Source: Pseudobdellovibrionaceae bacterium
Lineage (GTDB): Bacteria; Bdellovibrionota; Bdellovibrionia; Bdellovibrionales; JAMPXM01
Length of the DNA: 10,853 nt
Direction of reading: 5' to 3'
NCBI GenBank assembly: GCA_913774795.1
Contig: CAJYIL010000664.1
Coordinates: 1 to 10,853 of the forward strand
Numbering within the stretch: the stretch's first letter is position 1; every line of letters starts with the position of its first letter. Made by a program: the position numbers and the translations under genes. Positions 1-7,237 of the stretch are shown in pieces. A model generated the notes under the pieces. That model ran no database searches and was not told the DNA's origin. It saw only the letters and a list, made by a program, of their open reading frames with translations.

Positions 1-196
1 CTTCGCCTTGGGCGAGGAGCGCTTCACCAAAACGCGAAAACATCGACGCGTTGTTCACCCAGCGTTCGAGATCGGCTCGATATTGTTTGTCGGCATCATA
101 GAGAGTCATACCCGCAACGTACGCGAAGTAAAGCATCCCGAAGATGAGAGCCGACCGTACAAAGACCGAGCCTTTCGACTTCACTGCGAGCCGCAC
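1..196 (-). CDS. N-terminal part of an unrecognised membrane protein, cut by window edge
   Basis: An open frame without stops runs from a GTG codon to the left edge, giving the first 65 residues. It starts with a basic stretch (MRLAVKSKG), then one hydrophobic segment at about residues 10-33 (core SALIFGMLYFAYVAGMTLY), then a soluble charged region (DADKQYRADLERW). This is the pattern of a signal anchor or first transmembrane helix. The GTG at 196-194 has AAGG six bases upstream. A second in-frame GTG at 184-182 overlaps the TGA stop of the preceding gene as GTGA and is equally possible. The overlap implies translational coupling to the HELLH-motif protein and co-transcription with it. The fragment is too short to assign a family or function. 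The reality of the frame rests on the overlap, the ribosome-site-like bases and the clean membrane segment. Confidence 0.7.
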   Translation of the reverse strand, partial: MRLAVKSKGSVFVRSALIFGMLYFAYVAGMTLYDADKQYRADLERWVNNASMFSRFGEALLAQGE

Positions 197-2271
197 TTCC
201 TACCTTGATACGCATCAAGGTCGAAGAGCTGGGTTCCTTTAAAATCTCGAGGGTACCGAGCGCATCGGTAGCGAACTTGCATCCCGTTTGCTTTGAGGTC
301 TTCGGTGTGGTCGCGAATGATCGCATCGGGAGAGTTTGATCTTACGAGCATGCGCTTTAATGCAGACGCCGAAACTGTTGGAGTATCGGCGATGGATCTC
401 GTCGGAGAACCGCCGCCTGCGGCACCGCTTGATGTCTGAGGAGAATCCGAGCGGGTGTAAACAGGCGCACCGGGTTCGTCGGCAGCCGCCATCTGCTTGC
501 TTGGAGTCGATGCCTGCTGTTGCTGTCGGGCGACCCGTCCAGGAATTGATGTAGCTGATCCCTTTGCCTCTGCGCGCGTCGCTTCGGAAACGTCAACGCG
601 AGCACTCACAGCGGCGCCAGCCGTGCGATTGCTCGTCGCACGACTCACAGCAGGTTCAGCCTGAACACTCACTTGAGGCGAACTAAACGTTGATCCGTCA
701 AATGCCATCGATGCTGACGCCGTGAGCGTCTGACCTTTTTCGTTCGTTCCGAGATCAAGCGTCACTCGCCCCGACTTCGGATCAACACTCTTCACCGACG
801 AAGACCATTCAGTCTTCGACACTCGACGCGGCAATCGCGACTCTGCTGCGTAAGCGGTGTTTCCCATGTTCGCAACGATTGTTCTCGCGATACCGCTGCC
901 ATATTCACGCGCCGCCATCAGCGGCTGACGAATGCGCTCGACCTCGCGCCGAACTGCTGCTGGCTCGGTGGTTTCGGGACGGTAGGTGAGCGCTTGGGGA
1001 AGTACGACTTGAGTCGGTGCTTTTGCAGATGTTGCCGGGACCGCTAGAGCACTACCTACTTTTTGATCAGCGTTGGCTAACTTTGTGACTAAGACTTGGC
1101 CACGCTGACATTCCTCCGCGCGAGCAGAGAATGTAGATTTAAGTTGTTGCAACTCAGACTTGCAAGAACTGTCCGGCGTAGCATTGCACATACTTGTGGC
1201 CGTCTCGCTTAATGAACGTACTGCCGCGGATGCTGCTCCAGGCACGCTACAACGCTCTTTCGAAAGGAATATATCGTCAGCCTTGAAGTAAGAATCGCCA
1301 ATCCTCTTCTTTTGCATGTTTGGTACTTGCTCAGATCTGAAGTACGCCAACAGTATTTCTCGGACGGGTGAAAGTTTTGTTTCCGCCCTCTTAATGAGTT
1401 CGGCGATCTCACAGCTCGATTTATCAGATCGTCCCGATGAGCAACACGCGGTTAGAGCCTTAGTTTCTACTTCACTTTCGATACCTGATACGTGCAAAAG
1501 CTCGTGGAAGAATGCATTTTCGCGGCGAATCCCGCTTGCTACCAGCACTTCGCTCCCAAACGTTAATTGCGACTTAGCTTTATCGAAATTGGAAACGGCT
1601 TTCGCGTCGCAGATCGGATGAATGTTACTTTCGGCTGTAAGAAGTCCTGTCACTTTCGTAGCGGTCTCCTCGTAACCAATTTTCTTTAAACACGAAACCT
1701 GAGAGCTCTCGGTCGAAACTGGAGCGATCTTTTCAGCCAGTGCCCTGATATCGCTCGCGTAGTCCTTGCAATCTCCGCTTGATGACAAGCTTCCGATTAG
1801 TCCACTCACTTGTTGCACAAGTGAATCAGAACAAGTCGACGACACATTCTTTTTTGCAGCAGGAGCACTTGAAGTGACCTCATCAAAAGACCCGTCGTCG
1901 GAATACATTAAAATGCCAAGGCTCTTTCTAGTAACGGCTACAAGATCGAACGCCTGCGAATCGCGGCGCCTGCTGAACTCGCTTATGATTAGTTGATTCG
2001 CCACTCGCGATGAAACCTGAATAGTTTCATTATCTTTGAAGCTAGAGACTCGAACGAAGCTGCCGTCCCGTGAATCCAATTGCGTCGTCATCCCGTATTT
2101 TCCTGAGTTGGCAAAGAGAACACTGCCATCAGCGGTTCTGCCGAAATACGAGCGGTCTGTCGATGCATCACTTGCGCTTCGAAATGGAAAACCTGCGGCG
2201 CTTGCGCCCAATGAGTTCGCAAAAAACCCACCTAACATCGATATACGCAGAAGTCTTCCAAAGTTGCCCAT
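181..2271 (-). CDS. Secreted 696-aa protein with HExxH (HELLH) motif, putative zinc metalloprotease
   Basis: A long exported protein. Residues 1-26 form a signal peptide: basic GRLLR, a hydrophobic core, and a likely cut after GASAA. The middle region holds ENAFFHELLHVSGIESEVE, with HELLH at residues 256-260. HExxH is the zinc-binding and catalytic motif of gluzincin and metzincin peptidases. The metzincin third histidine (HExxHxxGxxH) is absent: G263 is present but the later position is Ser/Glu. A Glu such as E265, E267 or E269 could be the third ligand. Cysteines are plentiful around the motif (for example C147, C168, C194, C221 and the pair in TACCSS at 276-277), which suggests disulfides outside the cytoplasm. 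From about residue 400 onward it is rich in Ala, Ser, Thr, Pro and Gln and probably disordered, ending in a short Cys-containing tail (YRCARYPRDF, then KCGSQ). It follows the serine protease gene by 70 nt and overlaps the next gene. No strong Shine-Dalgarno precedes this ATG; the signal peptide supports the start. Peptidase activity is inference from the motif. Confidence 0.85.
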   Translation of the reverse strand: MGNFGRLLRISMLGGFFANSLGASAAGFPFRSASDASTDRSYFGRTADGSVLFANSGKYGMTTQLDSRDGSFVRVSSFKDNETIQVSSRVANQLIISEFSRRRDSQAFDLVAVTRKSLGILMYSDDGSFDEVTSSAPAAKKNVSSTCSDSLVQQVSGLIGSLSSSGDCKDYASDIRALAEKIAPVSTESSQVSCLKKIGYEETATKVTGLLTAESNIHPICDAKAVSNFDKAKSQLTFGSEVLVASGIRRENAFFHELLHVSGIESEVETKALTACCSSGRSDKSSCEIAELIKRAETKLSPVREILLAYFRSEQVPNMQKKRIGDSYFKADDIFLSKERCSVPGAASAAVRSLSETATSMCNATPDSSCKSELQQLKSTFSARAEECQRGQVLVTKLANADQKVGSALAVPATSAKAPTQVVLPQALTYRPETTEPAAVRREVERIRQPLMAAREYGSGIARTIVANMGNTAYAAESRLPRRVSKTEWSSSVKSVDPKSGRVTLDLGTNEKGQTLTASASMAFDGSTFSSPQVSVQAEPAVSRATSNRTAGAAVSARVDVSEATRAEAKGSATSIPGRVARQQQQASTPSKQMAAADEPGAPVYTRSDSPQTSSGAAGGGSPTRSIADTPTVSASALKRMLVRSNSPDAIIRDHTEDLKANGMQVRYRCARYPRDFKGTQLFDLDAYQGRKCGSQ

Positions 2272-2341
2272 CTTAAGGCGTTTCGGACGGTTGCGAGCCT
2301 CGGATTAGTTCCGGGCAATTTTGCTGGACTATTGTCGCTGA

Positions 2342-3385
2342 TTAAATCGACTGCGCCTGATTGCGACGGGGCATAGGTCTTGCGAGACGAGCCAGAGCTG
2401 GATTGGTTTCGTACTGAGCCTTATCCGCATCAAGCATGGCTTTGATATCAGCGCGATTTACAACTTCGCTGATGCTGAAAAACTCATTCGCCTTTTCGTC
2501 TGAATATGTGCCGAACTGATTGCTGCCTGTTTTATGGTCCACATATTCTGTCGTATTCAATCCGACGAGCTTGAGAATTCCGTCTTCGACTACCATCACT
2601 GCACCGCCTGACTGACCAGGGGCGTAAGACGCAGAATGTTTTACGAGCCCGTTAACAGGGTTGACCTTGGTCGCCTTGCCAACGGAGAAAGAGAGTGAAC
2701 CGCGAGCGCGATCACCTGCGTAACCTGCAGAAGCAATGTTTTTGCTGACAAGCTGTTCTGCGGAACTTTTTGAGACTTCCATCCATCCGATGTCCGGACG
2801 TGCACCAACACATGTTTTAAGCTTCATGATTGCCCAATCGTTCGCATTACACGCACCGAGACGACCCCATTTAACTGGTGTGGCAACGGTATTTCCAAGG
2901 AACGCGCTCTCAGGGTTAGAACTTACACCGACACGAAATTTCATCGAGTAGTCTTTGCCTTCAACTGGTTCTGTATCGCCCTGGAACGCGACATGATGGC
3001 TGGTGATGACGTAACATGGAGAGATCAAGACCGCGCTGCCATAAAAGCGGACCTCTTGACCGCGCGAATCGCGACCAGTTCCTACACTTTCCAACTCACC
3101 AATCGGCGCGAACTGCGTCTCAACACGACGATCAACCACATAGTCCATGTTGTCTTCGTAACGGCTAACCTTCTGAAGCTTCGCTTCACCGTTGAACGTC
3201 GGAAGCTTCTGGAAACCCGCGATCGCATCGCGAGCCTGTGAGTTACCGCGGAACATGCACTCAGCAACCGAGCAATCAACCGCAGCTTCCATGTTCGGAT
3301 CGAGCTGAGCGTTCGCTTCGATCGCGATTGTGAGGATCGAGCTAACAGCCAAGATGCAGATCGTGTGAAGCTTCATGTTGCGCAT
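2342..3385 (-). CDS. Secreted trypsin-like (S1 family) serine protease
   Basis: A 347-residue exported serine peptidase. A signal peptide (MRNMKLHTICILAVSSILTI) ends at ANA, with a likely cut before Q27. The chymotrypsin-fold triad is readable. GSAVLISPCYVITSHHVA carries the catalytic His at H131, in the position of TAAHC. NDWAIMKL carries D183. SYAPGQSGGAV carries S259 in the GxSGG motif. The protein should hydrolyse peptide bonds in the periplasm or outside the cell; the specificity is unknown. The frame is open upstream to a GTG at 3418. I prefer the ATG at 3385-3383 because GGGAG (3393-3397) sits seven bases before it, and because the upstream extension would be translated straight through a perfect inverted repeat and would put 11 residues ahead of a good signal peptide. 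A Pro/Arg-rich C-terminal tail (about 325-347) follows the protease domain. It probably has its own promoter in the 3419-3552 gap and may be co-transcribed with the HELLH-motif gene downstream. Confidence 0.92.
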   Translation of the reverse strand: MRNMKLHTICILAVSSILTIAIEANAQLDPNMEAAVDCSVAECMFRGNSQARDAIAGFQKLPTFNGEAKLQKVSRYEDNMDYVVDRRVETQFAPIGELESVGTGRDSRGQEVRFYGSAVLISPCYVITSHHVAFQGDTEPVEGKDYSMKFRVGVSSNPESAFLGNTVATPVKWGRLGACNANDWAIMKLKTCVGARPDIGWMEVSKSSAEQLVSKNIASAGYAGDRARGSLSFSVGKATKVNPVNGLVKHSASYAPGQSGGAVMVVEDGILKLVGLNTTEYVDHKTGSNQFGTYSDEKANEFFSISEVVNRADIKAMLDADKAQYETNPALARLARPMPRRNQAQSI

Positions 3386-3392
3386 TTTCCGT

Positions 3393-3397
3393 CTCCC
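3393..3397 (-). promoter_or_regulatory. Ribosome binding site GGGAG for the S1 protease
   Basis: GGGAG on the minus strand lies seven bases before the ATG at 3385. It is the reason for choosing that start over the in-frame GTG at 3418. Confidence 0.6.
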
Positions 3398-3400
3398 GTT

Positions 3401-3419
3401 AGTGACCTTCAGGGTCACT
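3401..3419. promoter_or_regulatory. Inverted repeat AGTGACC-N5-GGTCACT upstream of the protease gene
   Basis: Two perfect 7-base arms separated by TTCAG end 16 nt before the preferred protease start. In DNA this could be an operator for a dimeric regulator. In the transcript it would form a stable hairpin just ahead of the ribosome binding site. It has no T-run and so is not a terminator. The symmetry is seen directly; the role is inference. Confidence 0.5.
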
Positions 3420-3468
3420 CGCAGTCGTCAGATTCGGTTTATTGCTTCCCCGTCTCCGACAACCCTCG

Positions 3469-3486
3469 TGCATAGGTAAATATGCA
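3469..3486. promoter_or_regulatory. Inverted repeat TGCATA-N6-TATGCA, candidate operator
   Basis: Two perfect 6-base arms with a 6-base spacer (GGTAAA on the plus strand) lie about 85-100 nt before the protease start, in the gap after the histidine kinase gene. The 18-bp dyad is the size and shape of a site for a dimeric helix-turn-helix regulator. I could not place a convincing -35/-10 pair in this 167-nt gap, so its relation to a promoter is unknown. The arms are short enough for chance to remain possible. Confidence 0.35.
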
Positions 3487-3552
3487 ATGGTTGCGCCTAG
3501 TTAGATGTATTGGAATGAGACACCAAACGTATCGTGGCGAGACAAATTCAAT

Positions 3553-4752
3553 TTACTGGCTCGTTGCTTTCAAGAGTTCAATCGTAAATCTTGTTACATT
3601 GTTAGCTGAAGAGAATTCCAGTCTACCTCCCCATGACTCGATGGATCGCTTAGCATAGTGAAGGCCGATCCCGCTGCCACTCGCCTTACCTTTTGTGAAG
3701 CCTTTCTTACTGATTTTATCGAAGTCACTGGGACTAATGCCAATACCATTGTCAACGACGTCAATTGAAACGAAGCTTTTGCCGTCTCGCGCGACAATGT
3801 TTACCTCTCCACCGTTCACACATGCTTCAATTGCGTTCTCAACAATATTAGACAAAGACCTTTTTAATTCTGCCAGATCGAAGATTGCTGCTCGGCCGTC
3901 TTTCACCTCAGTACAATCTAGTTTGATCACGACGTTTGAGTTCGGACCTAAGCGTACAGACTTTTCGTCGAAAATTTCCGTTAAGACATGCTGAACCAGA
4001 TGTGAGCCAACTTTCGTTTGCTGCATCATTAGTGAGGTGAGCTGGTCCTGAGTTGTCATCTCAAGATCCTTAACGATCTCTGTGAGCCGCTTCGCAGCCG
4101 ACTTTATTAGCTTGCGATGCTCTTCTTGTTCATCTTGAAGTGCATCAGCTACCATCTGTAGTGCGCTTAACGGAGACGCGATGTCGTGTTTCACCCTAGT
4201 AGCGACATCGACCCTAAAATTTTGCTCCTTCATCGCTAGTTCTCTCTTAAAGTTCTCAGTGACCTTTTTGCGAGCGAATCTAGAATAGGGCATCATAAGC
4301 AGGGCCAGGCATAACCAGATTCCGAAAGCAGCCCATGAATTTGAGAAACGGTGGTATACGAAAACAACCGTTCCAATACTTTTCATGCGAGAATCATCGA
4401 AATACATTGGGACTTTGATTTTACCCATCGTGAGACGATCGACAAAAGATTGCTCCGATTCAAAATCGTCGAGAGACGCCGGGAGCGAAAAAACTCTTTT
4501 CGAATCCTGATCGAAATAAATGACTGCTTTGAAGTAGCTCAGTTTCGCTTCTTCAAGCGTGTAAACTGCTTCACGAAAATCTTTAACGACAGTTCTTCTT
4601 ACAAGAGAGGCCGCCTGATTGGCAGCCTCGTTTGCTATCAAAAATGATGCAAATACGGAGAGAGACTGCAAAGCAATTAATGCCAAAAACAGCAATGCAT
4701 AAAGCCACTTCGATAGACGCTGAATTGTATTGTTTAGAGTCTGTTCATCCAC
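3553..4752 (-). CDS. Orphan membrane sensor histidine kinase
   Basis: A 399-residue two-component sensor kinase. Residues 17-40 form the first membrane helix and about 137-155 the second. They flank a periplasmic region of roughly 95 residues that could receive a signal. There is no evident HAMP or PAS domain; a short helical linker (160-180) leads to the dimerisation/phosphotransfer domain. The H box is VKHDIASPLSAL with phospho-acceptor H189, an HDIxSPL variant of the usual HExxxP form. The ATPase domain is complete: N box with N306 (SNIVENAIEA), G1 box DNGIGIS from D334, F-box-like KKGFTKG (349-355), and G2 box GSGIGL (359-364). It should autophosphorylate and pass phosphate to a response regulator, but none is encoded in this window. 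The start is a GTG two bases after the stop of the YcaO-like gene, with only a weak ribosome site, so translation is probably coupled. It is the last gene of the four-gene unit. Confidence 0.93.
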   Translation of the reverse strand: MDEQTLNNTIQRLSKWLYALLFLALIALQSLSVFASFLIANEAANQAASLVRRTVVKDFREAVYTLEEAKLSYFKAVIYFDQDSKRVFSLPASLDDFESEQSFVDRLTMGKIKVPMYFDDSRMKSIGTVVFVYHRFSNSWAAFGIWLCLALLMMPYSRFARKKVTENFKRELAMKEQNFRVDVATRVKHDIASPLSALQMVADALQDEQEEHRKLIKSAAKRLTEIVKDLEMTTQDQLTSLMMQQTKVGSHLVQHVLTEIFDEKSVRLGPNSNVVIKLDCTEVKDGRAAIFDLAELKRSLSNIVENAIEACVNGGEVNIVARDGKSFVSIDVVDNGIGISPSDFDKISKKGFTKGKASGSGIGLHYAKRSIESWGGRLEFSSANNVTRFTIELLKATSQ

Positions 4753-4754
4753 GT

Positions 4755-5705
4755 TTAACCCAGAAAGTAGGGAAGGGGGTTGAGACCTTGCAGACCCAGA
4801 TTTTTCAGTATTCGAATCGGAAAGCGTAACCCACCGTATTGGACGTCATCATTATCCATAGACTCAAACGAGGCACGATTCACGTGGATTGGGACATTAA
4901 GCGTAGATCTAAGGACCTGGAAATTAACCTTAAGATCCCTTGGAAAATCCAGAGCAAGATCTCTGTGGTTACCCGCATGTTTCGCGAGAAACTGATGCCA
5001 GAAATCGGCCGAGTATGTCAGGGACCTTCTTTGATCGGCGGTGGGCAAATCAATAAGTTGGAATGCCGCCGGCGAAAGTGGCGAGATGGCGCCCGGATTA
5101 TCTATAACCGCTGCCACGTTTCTAATTACCTCAATGAATGCTCCCTCAACTGCCTTATCGAGAGAACCATCTCTTGATAAACCAACGAGCGCACCTCTTC
5201 TGTTGGCGCTATCCAACCAGTCTACTGAGCACAAGACTGTGTACTCATCCTCGCTAAGGCGAAAAAAGCGAAGGACTCCTCCAGAATTCTCAATCCTGGT
5301 CAATGCATTAGCAAACATGTCTCTGAACGCTTTTGGCGGCGTTATTTTCGGCATTTTTGCATCCGCTAATAGGTATAAAATTAATGTCGCGCGCTCGAGG
5401 AGTTCATTGCATGCATTGTGCTTCGCACTCACAGGGTTGTCATGCGCAGCAACGCCGGTCGTAGGAATTTGAGCGGATTTACAGGCGTGACGCTCGACTG
5501 CTTCAGCACAAGCCTTTAAGAGCGCTAGATCTTGATTACGATCCGAACCGCGACCAAAACTTTGCAAATCGCCACCACCAATAGTTACTTCAAAATCATA
5601 AAATGGAAACTTTAGCCATTCGTTTGGCCAATCCAGTTCCTCTATCTGAATCGAATTCTTGCGGCTGTTCTCGAGCAGCGATGTTATCAACGCTGTATCA
5701 ACCAT
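4755..5705 (-). CDS. Short, divergent YcaO-domain protein
   Basis: YcaO proteins use ATP to activate peptide amides, giving azolines, macroamidines or thioamides in ribosomal peptides, or modifying ribosomal protein S12 or enzymes. Family landmarks appear in order. A glycine-rich stretch then ACAEAVERHA (residues 66-75) matches the ExxER nucleotide/Mg motif. TTGVAAHDNPVSAKHNACNE begins at 82 and leads to ELLERAT (101-107), matching the second acidic motif (usually ExxERD). GLSRDGSLDKAVEGAFIEVI (175-194) matches the third block. The tail GLNPLPYFLG resembles the C-terminal proline motif of the family. Two deviations stand out. The third block reads IEVIRNVAAV where ExxQxR-like residues are usual. 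The protein, at 316 residues, is shorter than typical members, which are about 380 or more. The gene overlaps the end of the binding-protein gene by 19 nt and lacks a clear ribosome site, so translation is likely coupled. The exact reaction and substrate are unknown. Expected location is the cytoplasm, as no signal peptide is seen. Confidence 0.88.
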   Translation of the reverse strand: MVDTALITSLLENSRKNSIQIEELDWPNEWLKFPFYDFEVTIGGGDLQSFGRGSDRNQDLALLKACAEAVERHACKSAQIPTTGVAAHDNPVSAKHNACNELLERATLILYLLADAKMPKITPPKAFRDMFANALTRIENSGGVLRFFRLSEDEYTVLCSVDWLDSANRRGALVGLSRDGSLDKAVEGAFIEVIRNVAAVIDNPGAISPLSPAAFQLIDLPTADQRRSLTYSADFWHQFLAKHAGNHRDLALDFPRDLKVNFQVLRSTLNVPIHVNRASFESMDNDDVQYGGLRFPIRILKNLGLQGLNPLPYFLG

Positions 5706-7237
5706 AATTGATTATTTGCATTAAATTGACTAAGTTTAATTTTCCAGGGATGCCGGGCTAGTGCTGCATATGGCGCAGACAATAGTGGCGCGATTGCTAC
5801 CGAGCTTAGAGACTTATACTGAGCTTCCTTCAGTCGGCCGAGACGCGCTGTCTTATCGCCTATCGACATGTAGTCAGCTAACCAAGCTGCGCGTTCAGAT
5901 CTTGGAATCGCGAAATACCCCGCATTCAAGGAATATGTAATCAGCCCAATGTCTTCTTGAAAACCGGTATCTGGACCGATGACACACAGCTGAGGCATGT
6001 CTTCCTCTCGACTGTATTTCACGAAATCTGGATTTTTTGGTGTTTCAAATATCTCTGAGTTCGGGAGCGCAGTGCTCAAAGCTTCCGAAATTTTCTTCGT
6101 GTCGCCCAAGCGGACTAGACCAATTTTTATCTTCGATTTTCCGGCGAATTTTTTAGCAGCCTCAATCGGCGAAACTATCGCCGCAAGCTTCTCAGGTTCA
6201 AGCGCACCATCGCTGAAAGCTGGGAAAAACTGAACCGTCTTTTCGAATCCATCTTTCCCTGCGAACTCATGTGTCACTGCAGAACGAACTGATTTTGCGA
6301 TCGCGCGCCTATCATCGATGCTGAATTCCTTCATTCCCCGCTCAGTGAACTTGAGCAAAAAAACTCTGACGTTTAAAGTTTTATGGAGAGTCGAATTCGG
6401 TACCGACTTCGCAAAATTGATGACCGCATCCGCGCGCGCCAAGTCGATAGTAGTAATAAGATCCACGCGACCGGCTTTAAAGTCTTTGAACGAACTCTCT
6501 TTATCGGTCAGATCGGACGGCACGAGTTCGATAGTTTGCGGGATATCTTTCGAGTAGTGATAATGATTAGGATTCGCATTGAGCACAATGCGGCCTTTAG
6601 CATCGTCTTTAGCAACAAAAAACGGGCCAGATGTATTCCTATAATCGATGATCTTAAGCGTCTTTAAGTCCACTGAAGATTTTGGGATTATCGAAAAGTC
6701 AGCCGTTATTAACATAGGTAACAGAAATGTTTTGCCGGCAGCAGTCGTTTTCAAAACAAGCTCATTACCAACTACAGAAATTCCGCTGCAACTGTCTGAC
6801 AAGCTCCGAAACTTGGTAGCGCCACAGATCAGCTCACGGAAGTCGCCGTGGGTGTTTTCTGGGATCAAAAGCAGACGCTTCAACGAAAACTCAGCATCTT
6901 TAGCTGTTATCGACAGACCGTCCACCGTCTTGAGATTGTCACGAATTACCAGATGGAGATCGTTTTCCTTCCAATAAAAGGAATCGGCAACGCCGGAAAC
7001 AATCTCCCCACGACTATTCATCTCAACCAGCGGGCTGAATACGTTCTCAAGAAAGATATACTCGGGCCCCAAGTGAATACGAGCCGGCTCGTATTCTGTA
7101 GCCGATTTTGCGTAGGGGAAAGCAACCTTTAGAGTTGCTTTAGCGTTCTCGCTCTTTACTTCCATAGCTACTATCCCAATCAAGAATTGAACAATGAGAA
7201 CTGGAACGAGAAGCGACGTCGACTTTTTCTTAATCAC
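5687..7237 (-). CDS. Extracellular solute-binding protein, family 5 (oligopeptide-type)
   Basis: A 516-residue periplasmic binding protein of the DppA/OppA class (SBP_bac_5). An N-terminal basic and hydrophobic segment (KKK then about residues 8-25) is a signal peptide or an uncleaved anchor; no lipobox cysteine is seen. Family landmarks include IFLENVFSPLVEMNSRGEIV (61-80, the conserved N-terminal 'LVE' block) followed by GVADSF. LKTVDGLSITAKDAEFSLKR (102-121) and TSGPFFVAKDDAKGRIVLNA (202-221) follow, the last leading to the usual NPxHY. Members bind short peptides or similar ligands and usually feed an ABC importer, but no permease or ATPase gene is in the window. The start is a GTG whose first bases overlap the stop of the small secreted-protein gene by 8 nt, and the YcaO-like gene begins inside its 3' end. 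In this unit it may present a peptide ligand to the sensor kinase rather than serve uptake; that is inference. Two cysteines (C138, C150) could form a disulfide. Confidence 0.92.
   Translation of the reverse strand: MIKKKSTSLLVPVLIVQFLIGIVAMEVKSENAKATLKVAFPYAKSATEYEPARIHLGPEYIFLENVFSPLVEMNSRGEIVSGVADSFYWKENDLHLVIRDNLKTVDGLSITAKDAEFSLKRLLLIPENTHGDFRELICGATKFRSLSDSCSGISVVGNELVLKTTAAGKTFLLPMLITADFSIIPKSSVDLKTLKIIDYRNTSGPFFVAKDDAKGRIVLNANPNHYHYSKDIPQTIELVPSDLTDKESSFKDFKAGRVDLITTIDLARADAVINFAKSVPNSTLHKTLNVRVFLLKFTERGMKEFSIDDRRAIAKSVRSAVTHEFAGKDGFEKTVQFFPAFSDGALEPEKLAAIVSPIEAAKKFAGKSKIKIGLVRLGDTKKISEALSTALPNSEIFETPKNPDFVKYSREEDMPQLCVIGPDTGFQEDIGLITYSLNAGYFAIPRSERAAWLADYMSIGDKTARLGRLKEAQYKSLSSVAIAPLLSAPYAALARHPWKIKLSQFNANNQLWLIQR

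Noticed and set aside
8..208. Plus-strand 66-codon open frame at the left edge
   Set aside because: The minus-strand frame through the same bases has a start coupled to the upstream gene and a clean membrane helix, which explains the region better.
3386..3418. GTG-initiated extension of the serine protease by 11 residues
   Set aside because: It would read through the 3401-3419 inverted repeat and displace a good signal peptide. The ATG at 3385 has GGGAG at correct spacing.
3487..3552. Possible intrinsic terminator after the histidine kinase
   Set aside because: The repeated GAGAC motifs are direct repeats, not an inverted pair, and no GC-rich stem followed by a T-run is present on the minus strand.
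5041..5472. Plus-strand open frame of 143 codons
   Set aside because: It is fully antisense to the YcaO-domain gene, whose family motifs are readable on the minus strand. Its product resembles no protein I know.
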